A stretch of DNA of 64,000 nucleotides from Yarrowia lipolytica (Eukaryota; Ascomycota; Dipodascomycetes; Dipodascales), in assembly GCF_001761485.1 (NCBI RefSeq), contig NC_090775.1:3541001-3605000 (forward strand), read 5' to 3'. The notes beneath the pieces are model-generated. The model made no database searches. It was not told where the DNA came from and was given only the letters and a program-made list of their open reading frames with translations. This document shows positions 21,085-34,308 of the stretch, one piece after another. The number at the start of each line of letters is the position of its first letter. The first letter of the stretch is position 1. Made by a program: the position numbers and the translations under genes.

Positions 21085-23753
21085 GGTTATTGATAATTGT
21101 CAAAAGGTAGAGGCGGGCATCGTTTGGAGATGACATAACAGCCCATCCATCCCTAATCTATGTTGAACGTAGCGAGGCATACATTTGGACGAAATAGCTG
21201 AATATCTATGGGCAGGGATGAACCAACAGTCAATGTGAATATGGAACTTGAATGTCGTCTACCGCTTCTGTTACTGGCTATGTACATATTGTAGTGGTAG
21301 CTACAAGATCCTAAAAGCATAGTCCAAAGTTACAGTATCATGATTACTTGTACTTGCATGGAGAAACAAGCATAGAAACAATGTGGAGTTTTCGGAGCCC
21401 TTCAATTAGATCACTGAAGTATATGCTCCTCCATTAAATGGAGAAACCTTCGTTATGGCCCATCTACCAGTATGTTGCTCTCGTGGATAAGTCAACAACG
21501 AGGGGTCAGGTACAGCTCTTGAATACTAACCAACAATTACTGTAGCTCATTGTGCTGGCGGGAAACTGAAACTAGTGTGCACTATCTCGACAACTTCGTC
21601 ATTGTTAAGACGAATGTCGCTCATTAGGTTCCAAGTCGTTACAGGTTTCTCCAAATCTAGATGATTTTATCGAACGATAATTGCTTTCCAACATGTGCTC
21701 TATCGTATTCCACAGAAGTGATACCGCGGGAATTACGAGTCACAGGCCTGTCGTATTCTCATCTGGAAACTCTTCACTCAACAACTCAATTGTGAGACAG
21801 TGTATCTCAGGGTGAAGACGGTCCGAACTGAGATGGCGAGTCAAGATTTTGAACAAGGGAAACCCTGTTAAGCAGGAACAACACAATTTTTTGGTCAAAC
21901 TACAGAAACCAAGTTCAGTATCTGCTCCAACCAAGTGGTTTCGTTTACATCAGGTCGCTCATACTAACCCATGCAAGCACAAGCTCTGGCTTAGGTACAC
22001 GAGCCACAAGTGTCGTACGATGATTTCCTATAATTTAGCTGAAGAAATCACCGACTAAAAGTGGAGTGTTACCCTTCACTATAGTGTGTACCAAAAATTT
22101 GAAGCAGCCAATCTTTCTCAAGTCTCTCAAGTCACCTTCCTCTTGGTATCAGATCAGGAACCTGCGAGAAAAGGTCATCTGTTGTATCAGGTTTGAAACA
22201 GTTTCAGATAGGATATTCTTTGGTTGAGAACCATGTTGCTGTCGAGACCTACTGATGAAAATACTGGCAAAATTCTCTGGGCTTATCGTTCCTTGTCCGA
22301 ATACCAACCCCAACAGTCTGGTATAGATTGAAAACTGGTGATTTATTATAGCTAGAAGAATCTCTACAACCAGGCAAATTTGCTCTTTCGTTTTTTGTGG
22401 TCATTACATAAAAATAATTCTGTTATATACCGACCCATTCCGAGCTTTTCCGTTCTATTATCGCGGTGAAAGTGAAGTTAAAGACGCTTCCCGACTCCAG
22501 CATTAAAGAAGTGGGGAAATGGGAGGGGTACAGCAACGGACCTATTGTAGATGTAGCTTTGAAAGTTGATATACTGATTCCTATGGGTCTTTTCGTCTGT
22601 TTAAGCACTTTGAAGTCAACCACACCCCCTTTCAAATCAGCCTGCCACATACCGCCTCGTATTTTTATGTACCCCGCTTGAAAGTCTGATTAGTCGAGAA
22701 TGTCAGAAACAAGCTAATTGTAGTGGAGTCAAAAAAGACTACTTGTAGACACTACAGTAGATAGATAGAAGACTAGAGGTCAATTGGAGATAGTACATAC
22801 TTCTTAGACGACGGCACTATAGTACTCCTGTTCTGCTCAATTTGTTTTCTTTTTGTTCTCACTCTGTTCTTGTAAACTTTTGTGGCCAACTATCGTACGT
22901 TCTGTCAATTCAGTCCCCTTCAGATGAATACTTGTTCGTGATTACCGTAAATACACTTTTGTTGTCCCCCTTTTTTTATTCTACTGTTGTCTTATTCCGC
23001 CTGTGGCACGAGAACTACGATACTGTATCTGGAATGTCTCTCCACCCCCACCATACATATCCATGGCGTAGCCGAAAGTGATAGATGCAAGGGAATTACG
23101 ACAAAGGAAGGTATGTACATACTCATGAATTTTCAGTGGCTTCGATCTTAGCGTGCGAACATGATTGTCTAGAGTGCTACCAAGGGGTTGAGCCTTGGAG
23201 GATTCGACTTGGGTGTATGTAGGGGCTCATTCTATCTCAATTTTCAAAATCTCTCTACGTTCTCTCTCTATATCATGTTGTCATCCCGTAGTCTTTTTCA
23301 TACGATACGATACTTGACATAACCTCGGATGTACATATATCACACCCTGCCACAGGATGAGCTTGTCTCACATTGCAAGTACATACGAATTAATTAGTGC
23401 GTCTGTACTGTACCTTGGACGGAGCGTCCCACTTCTCCGATAATGCATGATGATTATTCGGGTTTTGAAGGTGGTGTTGATAATCTCATAGGACTACTAT
23501 TTGAAAGCAACTGAATGTATGTGATTATTCTCGTGTGTATAGACTACATCCCTCGTACATTAGCTACCCCAACCACACCTTTTTTATCCCCTCGGAGGTC
23601 CCTTATTTGCCTTCACTTTTCCAGCATCCCCTTTGCCCTCCTACTTGTAGGTTAGACTCTCTCGACCCCACCTCCCAACAGCCCGAATAATGTGCTTAAA
23701 GATGGTGTCTGAAACCTAACTGTGAAGCCGGTCAGGAGATAATAAATAGTCCA
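21085..23753. other. Long intergenic stretch with possible gene relics
   Basis: These 2.7 kb hold no intact gene. Two minus-strand patches read like protein: about 22423-22686 (from QAGYIKIRGGMWQADLKGG through IGPLLYPSHFPTSL) and about 21740-22060 (for example LVARVPKPELVLAWVS, and LHPEIHCLTIELLSEEF). Both are interrupted by stops and neither is recognised. They may be remains of one or two old genes or chance. The rightmost part serves as the promoter of the membrane-protein gene at 23754. Confidence 0.4.
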
Positions 23754-24209
23754 ATGGATCCACTCAGAGATCCTGGAAAACACATTCTAACCCTCAAAAT
23801 GACACAGAAACAGGTTCTATCACACGTGGCAATCGCCCTCGGGCTGGCAGCCGAGATCGCACACTTTCTGACCCTTCTTCACAACACTACCAGCGACCTC
23901 CGAGGAGCGACTTGGATGCAACTGGCGTACAAGCTAACCTTTGTGGCTGGCGACTGGCTATTTTTTTTTTTCCCCGCCATTATTTTTGTGGTTGTTGCCG
24001 CCAGAGACGCCGAAGACCATGTGACCCGCAAGCTCTACTTTGCCGCCGGAGCTGTCGCCTCGGCCACTCTTCTCTACACGAACCTCTTGGGAGGAGCTAC
24101 TTATATCGTTTTCTTTGGAGGGGCTGCTTTGACTCTGATGCTAAGCGAGTGGAGCCGACGTGAAAAGTCCTTGTACGAGATGCAACAGGACAGACTTCCT
24201 TTTCAGTGA
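23754..24209 (+). CDS. Predicted four-helix membrane protein, unknown function
   Basis: The 151-residue protein has about four hydrophobic segments (roughly 20-42, 56-83, 90-108 and 112-131). It has a possible N-glycosylation site at NTT near 44 and a charged C-terminal tail. Start is either 23754 or the second Met (residue 16, MTQKQVLSH), just before the first helix. The second helix is encoded across an 11-base T run (23961-23971, Phe70-73 followed by Pro), an unusual homopolymer for a coding sequence. I do not recognise the family. Good codon composition and clean helices support a real gene. Confidence 0.65.
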   Translation: MDPLRDPGKHILTLKMTQKQVLSHVAIALGLAAEIAHFLTLLHNTTSDLRGATWMQLAYKLTFVAGDWLFFFFPAIIFVVVAARDAEDHVTRKLYFAAGAVASATLLYTNLLGGATYIVFFGGAALTLMLSEWSRREKSLYEMQQDRLPFQ

Positions 24210-24643
24210 TTGGGTGACTGTTGCCCGACACCTGACCTCATTACCTATTTATTCAATAAAATGCATCCCAAACTAGTAGTCTAACTAAGATCAAGTATTG
24301 AAAACGCGTACTTCAACCAATTCTCCAACTGGAAGCTCCACAAAAGTCAATACTTTGATACAACCTTAAGTGCAATTTTACCTAGAACTACGGCACAAGA
24401 CACGTCAAAAGACATCATATACAGACACATTTTGAGAATAATTTGTTGATTATTGTTTCAGGTACACATCCGTACTTCTTCTAAGACCTTTTCATACTGG
24501 TAACATCCCGCCAACACCTTCTTTAGGACACCACCAAATCGCCACTAACGCCACTAGAACCTAAAGCATGAAACTCTAAAAATTTCATGTACATTATCTT
24601 TAATTCACTTGGGTAGAAAATCTCTTGATCTGAACAGTACAAG
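24210..24643. other. Intergenic upstream of MRM1
   Basis: About 430 bases, AT-rich; no gene is seen. Presumed terminator of the membrane-protein gene and promoter of MRM1. Confidence 0.6.
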
Positions 24644-26470
24644 ATGGCATTCAAAAACATGAAGAACTTATCTGGCAAGTCCCGGTTTGCGCGTCCCGTC
24701 AAGCCCAAGGTCCCCGGACCAGCACGAACGTTCCATCCCGTCTTCAACGGCAAGAAATTCCCCCATAAGGCCCCGCTATACAACACCTTCCCTCATGTGG
24801 AACCCAAGCCTTGGGAGGCCAAAAAGATGTCTCGAGACGACTACTACCGAGAGCTGGCCAGGAAGCGAAAGTTGGACGAGGATCAGGCCAAGAACCGCCT
24901 TCTGAACTTGCAGAGAAAGCAGCAGCTGATCCAGGAAAAGTATCTCAACAACGACGAGTACGATCTGATCGAAGAATCTGACAAGAAGAAGAAGAATGCT
25001 ACCAGCAAATCCGATGATGAGTTTCTTACCCCCGATTCTCTTACAGAGCTCGATTATAAACCCAAGAAGGTGTACATTGTCAAGAAAGACAACCCTCGAG
25101 AGAAGGAAGGAGCGATTTTCAGAAACAGACAGACATATGATAAGCCCAAGCTTGACGAGCGATTCTTCGGTCAGGACGTATTGTACGGAACCCACGCCGT
25201 TGAGGCTTGTCTAACCAGTCACAAGCGTCGAAACCAATGTCTGAAGCTGTTTGTTGGAGAAGGAAAGCTTGGCGAGCCTGTTGTCAAGAAGATCATGGAT
25301 ATGGCGCGAAAGCTGCGAATCCCTACGGAGAATGTGGACCGAAACACTCTCAATCTGATCACCAAGCATGCTATTCATAACGGTGTTGCTCTGGTGACTA
25401 AACCTCTTGAGCTGGACGAGATTCTTGAGCTCGAGCCCTTCACGAAGGCCAACATTGGTCAGAGCATCTTTGTCAAGACTATGCGACATGGTGTTGTGAT
25501 CTCCGAGCCTGCCAGCTACCTATTTAGCGAAGAGGAGCGAATGAACTCCCTCGAGGAGGTCGAGAAGACTGAGGATGCCACTGAGGAGACTGCTGCTGAG
25601 GTTGCTGAGATTGTGAATGATGCTTCTGAGGCTGCCAAGAAGAAGGACCCCGTCACTGAGAATATTTCCGAGGTGAAGCAGGAGATGAAGGAGACAGTTG
25701 ATGAAGTCAAGCTGGCTGTTGAGAAGACCGCTGAGGAGGCTGAGGAGACTGTTTCTGAGGAGAACAAGCCTGAGCTTACTGCTATCGCTACTGACAGTGA
25801 AGCTGAAGCTATTGCTGATGCTGATTTTGTTACCCAGACTTCTGCCTCCTCTGAATCTCCCATTGAACATGAAGAACTTGAGTCTGAAGAGATTGACATG
25901 TCTCCTATCACTCCCACTTTCCAAGTGACTTCTTCCGTGGAGTCCCACCGTCCCAGACGATTCCCTCTGGTTGTCTACCTTGATCAGCTGAATGATACCC
26001 ACAATCTCGGCTCGATTCTGCGATCCTGTCAGTTCCTGGGTGCCGATGCTGTTATCGTGACCGCCAAGAACTGTGCTCCTTTGTCTCCTGCTGTGGCCAA
26101 GACTTCCTCTGGTGCTCTGGAATACATGCCCGTTTTTGAGAACAGCAAGACCCCCGCCCATTTCTTCCAGAAGTGCAAGAATAATGGCTGGAACATTGTC
26201 TGTGCCGCTGTTCCTACCGCCAGCGGAGCTGCCAAGTCCAAGGCTGATAAACCTCTGTCTCTCCGACAGTGTGGCTCTTGGCTGGATAACAAGCCCACCG
26301 TTCTCGTTCTTGGAGGAGAGCATGGAGGTGTTCGACAGACGATTCTCAACCAGGCTGACCACCACGTGATTGTGCCTGCCAGCAACTCGTGGATCAAAAA
26401 CAACACCGTGGACTCGCTCAACGTGGGTGTGGCCGCTGGTATTCTTATTAACAGATTCGTCGTAATCTAA
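24644..26470 (+). CDS. MRM1: Mitochondrial large-subunit rRNA 2'-O-methyltransferase (Mrm1)
   Basis: The 608-residue protein is a SpoU/TrmH-class methylase. A basic N-terminus (about 1-40) could target mitochondria. The RNA-binding L30-like domain (about 175-275) starts near FGQDVLYGTHAVEACL. The catalytic domain (about 438-608) has SpoU motifs LDQLNDTHNLGSILRSCQFL, LVLGGEHGG and DSLNVGVAAGIL, which form the knotted SAM site. Mrm1 methylates a guanosine ribose in the peptidyl-transferase loop of 21S rRNA. Between the two domains lies an Ala/Glu/Val-rich acidic insertion of about 130 residues (roughly 305-435). This is unusual for the family and predicted to be helical or disordered. Motif 2 reads GGEHGG where NEG is common. 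Confidence 0.9.
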   Translation: MAFKNMKNLSGKSRFARPVKPKVPGPARTFHPVFNGKKFPHKAPLYNTFPHVEPKPWEAKKMSRDDYYRELARKRKLDEDQAKNRLLNLQRKQQLIQEKYLNNDEYDLIEESDKKKKNATSKSDDEFLTPDSLTELDYKPKKVYIVKKDNPREKEGAIFRNRQTYDKPKLDERFFGQDVLYGTHAVEACLTSHKRRNQCLKLFVGEGKLGEPVVKKIMDMARKLRIPTENVDRNTLNLITKHAIHNGVALVTKPLELDEILELEPFTKANIGQSIFVKTMRHGVVISEPASYLFSEEERMNSLEEVEKTEDATEETAAEVAEIVNDASEAAKKKDPVTENISEVKQEMKETVDEVKLAVEKTAEEAEETVSEENKPELTAIATDSEAEAIADADFVTQTSASSESPIEHEELESEEIDMSPITPTFQVTSSVESHRPRRFPLVVYLDQLNDTHNLGSILRSCQFLGADAVIVTAKNCAPLSPAVAKTSSGALEYMPVFENSKTPAHFFQKCKNNGWNIVCAAVPTASGAAKSKADKPLSLRQCGSWLDNKPTVLVLGGEHGGVRQTILNQADHHVIVPASNSWIKNNTVDSLNVGVAAGILINRFVVI

Positions 26471-28030
26471 GCGACGTTATAGAAAAGGATGGAAGGCTTG
26501 TATATAGTTAATTAATGCATTGATATGGTGTGGATTTGATGTAGTCGCTGAACCAGGTTAGGTCGATTTATCGCAGCATCTTGGTTCACGCCGTCAAGTC
26601 AGAAGCTCGACAAACAGACCCAGGCAAAACATTCACTATCCAACTATTTTACTCAAGAAGCGTTATCAAAAATTATGCTGCAAATACGGCACCGAAAGAC
26701 GAGCCGCATCACCAAATATCCAGAAGTGAACACTGCTCCTCTCGTCACACATCCGGCTTGCCTTTTTTTAACGCTCTTACGATGACGGGATCCTCTTTAG
26801 GAAACCTCTGTACACAAGGTGGAGACAACGCACATTTTTCAAGCATCATGCCCACTCAATGCATTGCGTGTATAAGAAAGTACTGTAATAAGGTGCATTT
26901 AGGGGACTAATAGTACATGTACGGGTACGACTACACGTACAGTACAGTAATACAAGTAATATTTTCTTGGCTAACAAATTTCTTGATTAACAAATTGACA
27001 AAGATTTCCAGATCCGTGAACCGGTCAAACTTAATAAACTTGCCTTTTTTGGCATTTTGCAAATGTACGTTCCTACATGTTTTCCCCTATCTCGGACTCC
27101 GATGTTCACTGAAAGGGCCGTGTGGTGTGCCGTACTTTTATCCAAACTCTATCGCGCTATCAGTGCCGCATCTAGACTTGGCGATGGGGTCTGTAATGGC
27201 AGTAGCTGTGTAGCGAAGGAACAAGCTGCGTAGTAAAACAGGATTTGTTCCCTTCACTCATCTCCTACTCACTTTGAAGCTGGCTATGGCTGTTGACCAC
27301 GTTCCTCATTGTCTTTTCGGATATTAAACTCTTCTCGTGCATACGGCTGTTAGTGGAATTATTGAGAGCCCGTGTGGGTTGATCCTGGGATGTTGAGAGA
27401 GAGCAAAAGTGGCTCTGATCCGTCGGTATGTACATTTTTATCATAATCCGTCTTTCCGCATCTCGATAGCATATCTATAACGTGTTCTGGTTTGAATCGT
27501 CACTGCGTTCACCAATCTCTGTGGCGTTGCGTTGGAGGTTAGCGCAAACCAACATCATACTACTTGTAGTAGGACTATACCATAATAAGGATTAATAGTA
27601 CGCCGTTTCAACGTAACACAGCTGTTAGATACCAGCATCTAATGCAAGACAAATATCTGATCCACAATAAGTAACGAAGACCCTCAAAAAACCTACGACA
27701 ACCTGACACAAGGAAGATGACCAATGCAGGTAAAAGCACGAGCCTAGTAGGAGTTTATTTTGTTGCCGAGATCATTACTTTGGCTATAACGAGTGTGCAC
27801 TTTTTTGTAAAAGAAGAAAATGAACCTATAGTAACTATTTGTTACCACTTTTTAGCCGCTTAATCTACTCTTTTCACTCCCAGAGACCCATCCTCCTTCT
27901 GGTTATTGAACATCAAAACAATCAGTCATATCAACGCTCCCCAAATTCTACGTCGTTTTAAGTTCTCTTTCAATATATAAAAAACTCTGGCTTGGTCCGT
28001 GGAGATTCTCACCATCATAACGGATTCAAT
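26471..28030. other. Intergenic and promoter region of the MFS transporter
   Basis: About 1.56 kb without a supported gene. It contains a CTACTTGTAGTAG-type palindrome at 27559-27572. Small open frames at 26581-26910 and 26917-27213 are not protein-like. Confidence 0.55.
27974..27980 (+). promoter_or_regulatory. TATA box of the DHA2-type transporter
   Basis: A TATATAA element lies 51 bases before the chosen ATG at 28031, a close but workable yeast spacing, in an otherwise AT-rich leader. Confidence 0.4.
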
Positions 28031-29857
28031 ATGGGTGCCAAAGACGAAACAATCAGTCCAACGACATTCTCAAACCTGTCTGATTCCAGCAATACTCGCT
28101 CGGGGACCGACAACAGCCCCGAAAATGACATTATAGACGGGGCACACGAAAAGGATGCCGCAACTACAGATGTAACACCGGATACAGATGCAGTAGCACG
28201 TCCTACAGGCCCTCCACCGATCTCCAACGCCAAAAAGGGTCTTATTGCCGGTCTGCTATCTCTTTCCGTGCTTATTGTTGCTCTAGATCAGACTATTGTG
28301 ACTACATCCCTACCCGACATTGTGGCCGCTCTCAAATCGTCGTCAGGATACTCCTGGGTCGGTGCAGCATATACCCTGGCGTGTGCCGGTGTGTTGCCTG
28401 CTTACGGTCGATTTGCAGATATCTTTGGACGAAAAATCACCCTCATGGTGGCCATTTTACTATTTATTTTGGGCTCGGGAATCTGTGGAGGTGCCAGCTC
28501 GATCAACATGTTGATTGGAGGCAGAGTGGTGCAGGGACTCGGAGGAGGAGGCATTTCGGCACTAGTCAACATCATCATCTCTGATATAGTGGCACTGCAT
28601 CAACGAGGAGCGTTCATGGGCATGTTGGGAGCCACCTGGGCTATTGGAGGAGCCATTGGGCCGTTGATTGGAGGAGCTCTAACCCAAAATGTCAGTTGGC
28701 GGTGGTGTTTCTACCTGAACCTACCTATTGCCGGCTTCACCATGTGCATGCTATTCCTTCTACTGAAGAACAACAAGGGTTTGGAGTACGAGAATGATAC
28801 TCGAACTGTGTGGCAGAAGCTCTTAAAGATTGACTTCTGTGGTATCATTCTTGTTGCTGGAGCCACTGTTTTACTTCTTCTGGCCCTTGATTGGGGAGGA
28901 ACTACCCACCCTTGGGGGTCAGGCATCATTATCGCCTTTCTGGTGGTTGCCTTCGTGCTCTACGGCATCTTTCTTACTCTGGAGTGGTTTCAGGACCAAC
29001 GGGAAAACTACCCTCGACCAATCATGCCTCCCAGCTTGTTTGCCAACAAGACCCGACTTGGAGGCTACCTCTTTACCTTCTTCCACTCCATTGTTTTCAT
29101 GTGCATTTCTTACTTCATGCCCTTCATGTACCAGTCCGTCTACGGCAAGAGCCCCATGGGTTCGGCAGTCTACTTGCTTCCACAGGCCTTTGTCACCGGT
29201 GGACTATCTGCTGGAGCAGGTATCTTCATTGCAAAAACGGGCCATTATCTGCCTGTCATGTGGATCTCCAGTGTTATTATCATCGTCTTTACTGGAATGC
29301 TGAGCACTCTGGACGAGACCTCCAACGTTGGCAAGCGAATCTGTTACGTAATGGCTTGGGGTGCTGGTATTGGACCTGTTTTCCAGGCACCTCTAGTGGT
29401 CATTCACACCCAGGTTGAACGTAAGAACATTGCCATTAGTACCACAACCTGGAGTTTTGTGCGTATGCTGGGCATGTCCATTGGTATTTCCATTGGAGGT
29501 GTGGTGTTCCAGAACCAGATGGAGGACCAGATCAGTGACCCGGCCATCATCCGGCAGCTTCCCGAGTGGCTCCTGGAACCTCTGTCGGGAACCAATGCTG
29601 CTGCTGCTACCCAGATGCTCAACAATAAAGGGTCAGATATCAGTGCCCATGTGCTCAGTCTGGTGCGATACATGTACTCGCATGCATTCAAGTACGTCTT
29701 TTACACCTGTCTGGGTCTCTGTGGAGGTTTGTTGAGTGTGTTGTTGATTGGTAAGCACCAGGTCAAGATGAGAGGCGATCTGGGCAAGAAGGAAAAGCAG
29801 GAAAAGAGAGAAGCCGAGAACCGGGCGCTGTCAGAACAGCCGGGAGAATCAGTTTAA
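28031..29857 (+). CDS. MFS transporter, DHA2 (14-helix) drug:H+ antiporter type
   Basis: The 608-residue protein has a polar acidic N-terminus (about 75 residues) followed by about 14 membrane helices. Family motifs are LDQTIVTTSLPDI in helix 1, GRFADIFGRK in the loop between helices 2 and 3, and GRVVQGLGGGG in helix 4. The C-terminal tail is strongly charged. Members export drugs, siderophore-related compounds, basic amino acids or organic acids across the plasma or vacuolar membrane; the substrate cannot be read from the sequence. The open frame runs upstream to a TTG at 27992, so the ATG at 28031 is chosen. Confidence 0.9.
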   Translation: MGAKDETISPTTFSNLSDSSNTRSGTDNSPENDIIDGAHEKDAATTDVTPDTDAVARPTGPPPISNAKKGLIAGLLSLSVLIVALDQTIVTTSLPDIVAALKSSSGYSWVGAAYTLACAGVLPAYGRFADIFGRKITLMVAILLFILGSGICGGASSINMLIGGRVVQGLGGGGISALVNIIISDIVALHQRGAFMGMLGATWAIGGAIGPLIGGALTQNVSWRWCFYLNLPIAGFTMCMLFLLLKNNKGLEYENDTRTVWQKLLKIDFCGIILVAGATVLLLLALDWGGTTHPWGSGIIIAFLVVAFVLYGIFLTLEWFQDQRENYPRPIMPPSLFANKTRLGGYLFTFFHSIVFMCISYFMPFMYQSVYGKSPMGSAVYLLPQAFVTGGLSAGAGIFIAKTGHYLPVMWISSVIIIVFTGMLSTLDETSNVGKRICYVMAWGAGIGPVFQAPLVVIHTQVERKNIAISTTTWSFVRMLGMSIGISIGGVVFQNQMEDQISDPAIIRQLPEWLLEPLSGTNAAAATQMLNNKGSDISAHVLSLVRYMYSHAFKYVFYTCLGLCGGLLSVLLIGKHQVKMRGDLGKKEKQEKREAENRALSEQPGESV

Positions 29858-32158
<2,301 letters not shown>

Positions 32159-32320
32159 GCGTATTATACATATCCATAGGGTCAAAATACATTATAACGA
32201 CAGCAGTAGAAATGAAAAACAACTATATAAAAGAATAAATTGATCGTGTTACATTTCAGTTGTGAGTGGTATTAACGGTTAATATACATTTAATACATTT
32301 TATACAGTTTATAGGTGAAT

Positions 32321-33685
32321 CTACTTCTTTCGCTTAGCATCACCAGAGGGAGCGTCAGAAGCCCGCTTTTTTGTGAGAATGTCGTCAGTAACGTATGTGG
32401 TAGTCTCGGGTAGTCGCTTGACAATGTTATCAAGGATTTCCAGCTCTCCTTCAAGCACGATTGACGCCATCTTGTGCTTGTGGGTCTTGTCAGACTTCTC
32501 ACCGTAGGTCTTTTTCTTGGACTCGACGAGTTCCGTCAGGGACTTGACAGCATCGTCGATGAGGAGACCCTGGTTGGACTTCTTCCACAACTGCTTGACG
32601 ACCTGCTTTCGCAGGGACTTGTCCTGCTTGAGCTTGGACAACAGAGAGGTGTCCTTGGTGATGAGCTCGAGGAAGGAAATAAAGCACGCGAGATCAAACT
32701 CGATCTCGCCGGTCTTCCCGACCACAAAGTACTCGTCCATAATCTCGTACTCTCCCTGCCAGTCCTCTAGAAGATCGGTGGCCTCCTCTATGAGGTCCTT
32801 AGAGGCCTTGTTAGCGTAAAAATCGGAGATTTCGTCCATAGAGAACTCGACAATATCAAACTCAGTGCCCTCGTTCTCCACGTATCCGTATCGTCTCAGG
32901 AAGTCGCAGTTGGGCAGCTCGCCGTAAGTGTTGTATACCTGCTCACCCTTCTTAATGGGCTGAATAGCAGTCATGGAGAACCCTCCATCGTCTTCAGCAA
33001 TGAGGTTGGCGTTACAGAAACGAGTGTGGGCGTTAAGGGTGTCAGCCAGGGGAACCATAGCCTTGACAAGACCCTCGTTGTACAGATCGTCATGCTCTAT
33101 GTCCTCATCGTCCTCCTCGTCCTCAGAAAAGCTATCGGGAGCATCAAAAGAGTAGGCCATAATGAGACCTCCCATTCTGTGGAAAGATTCGAGAGAAGTA
33201 TCACAGTCCTTGAAGTACTCGGGATGGGCATCAATGATGGGCTTCAGCTTTTCCTGGTAGTCCTCCTCAGCGCCAGCCTTGCCAATCTTCTTGACTATCA
33301 TGGATCCCTTGAGACCCTCGAGCTCGTCGTCGGTCCACATCATGAGAGAGTCCAGCTGGGTGGGCAGGACGTCAAAGTAGGGCTTCCACTTAGTCATGGA
33401 GCCAGCCTTCATCATGTACAGAATCAATTGCAGCCACGAGTTGAGTTTCTTGGCCTCGGGGACCTGTTTGATGAAATCGGGGTCATTCTCAACCGACAGA
33501 AACGAGCTTCGGGGGATCTTGAACAGCACCTCATCCTCCTCTATGTCTTCGGATGCAATCACTCCTCGACCTTGGTGGTCAGATCGGTAGTCATGAATAG
33601 CGATTTTCGGTGAGATTTCGTACTTGAGATCACCGGCGAGAAAGTCGCTGAATGCTTTGGAGTCGTTTTCGAACGTGTCTGTCAT
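32321..33685 (-). CDS. RKM4: SET-domain ribosomal protein lysine methyltransferase (Rkm4/SETD6 type)
   Basis: The 454-residue protein opens with a SET domain: HQGRGVIASEDI, an inserted iSET region, ADTLNAHTRFCNANL, then YNTYGELPNCDFLRRYGY. A C-terminal Rubisco-methylase-like helical substrate domain follows and the protein ends in a basic tail. This layout is that of Rkm4, which monomethylates ribosomal protein L42 in yeast. The usual NH pair of the SET core reads N-A-H here. An acidic loop (SEDEEDDEDIEHDD) sits in the inserted region. It converges with PAP1 (162 bases between stops) and is divergent from NOG2. Confidence 0.88.
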   Translation of the reverse strand: MTDTFENDSKAFSDFLAGDLKYEISPKIAIHDYRSDHQGRGVIASEDIEEDEVLFKIPRSSFLSVENDPDFIKQVPEAKKLNSWLQLILYMMKAGSMTKWKPYFDVLPTQLDSLMMWTDDELEGLKGSMIVKKIGKAGAEEDYQEKLKPIIDAHPEYFKDCDTSLESFHRMGGLIMAYSFDAPDSFSEDEEDDEDIEHDDLYNEGLVKAMVPLADTLNAHTRFCNANLIAEDDGGFSMTAIQPIKKGEQVYNTYGELPNCDFLRRYGYVENEGTEFDIVEFSMDEISDFYANKASKDLIEEATDLLEDWQGEYEIMDEYFVVGKTGEIEFDLACFISFLELITKDTSLLSKLKQDKSLRKQVVKQLWKKSNQGLLIDDAVKSLTELVESKKKTYGEKSDKTHKHKMASIVLEGELEILDNIVKRLPETTTYVTDDILTKKRASDAPSGDAKRKK

Positions 33686-34308
33686 TGTTGAAGGTGTCTG
33701 TGTTTTGGTTAATGAGTTTGATTTGATTTTTCAGACAGAAATACTTCTGGGTAAACAAATTAAGCTCTCAAAAATATTTCAGAGTTTGGACTATGTAGAG
33801 GGTGGTATTGTTGTAATAATGCTGGCTGGAAAGAAGAGATAAGATAAGAAGCAGTTGGGATCAACTTGCTGGTATTTTAAAGCTATTTTTCATATGTTTA
33901 TCTCGCTTAGAACTGTACATCTTCTCAATATTCTACAGTTCTCCAAATGTCACACTGCAGCGTCATGCATCAACGGTGTCGACTGATTGTTTGACTATGG
34001 AGGTCGAAAAATACGAATAAAAAAACATGTTGAAAAATGTTGTATTTATTTTGGTTATTGGTGGGGTGTAGTTGGTTATCATTCGCTGTTTGTGCTTCAT
34101 TGATATATATACTCTCTTGAAACTCTGACTTCAGCTCATACTTCTGCTTCACCGCTAGTTCTGATTTCCCCAGGGGGAATCGAACTCACGCCCTCAAGAG
34201 AAGACATCTCTAACTTCCCAAATAAGCTCAAAAAAAACTGGATTAGCCTTTGTGCCTATGCAGATATGTAAATTTTTTTGACATCTTCTTCATACACATC
34301 TACACACA
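33686..34308. other. Intergenic between RKM4 and NOG2
   Basis: A divergent promoter region of about 620 bases. The only structured element seen is a tRNA-like A-box/B-box pair at 34176-34229 (listed separately). Confidence 0.6.
34176..34229 (-). other. tRNA-like relic or TFIIIC-type A-box/B-box site
   Basis: Read on the minus strand, 34229-34218 gives GAGCTTATTTGG, close to the A-box consensus. 34186-34176 gives AGTTCGATTCC, which matches the B-box at all but the first base. The spacing (about 31 bases between the boxes) is tRNA-like. However, the T-stem arms do not pair, no acceptor stem can be drawn, and no T-run terminator follows. It may be a dead tRNA gene or an extra TFIIIC site. Confidence 0.35.

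Noticed and set aside
25516-26365. Long minus-strand frames opposite MRM1
   Set aside because: These are shadows of the biased Glu/Ala codon use in the acidic insertion and catalytic domain.
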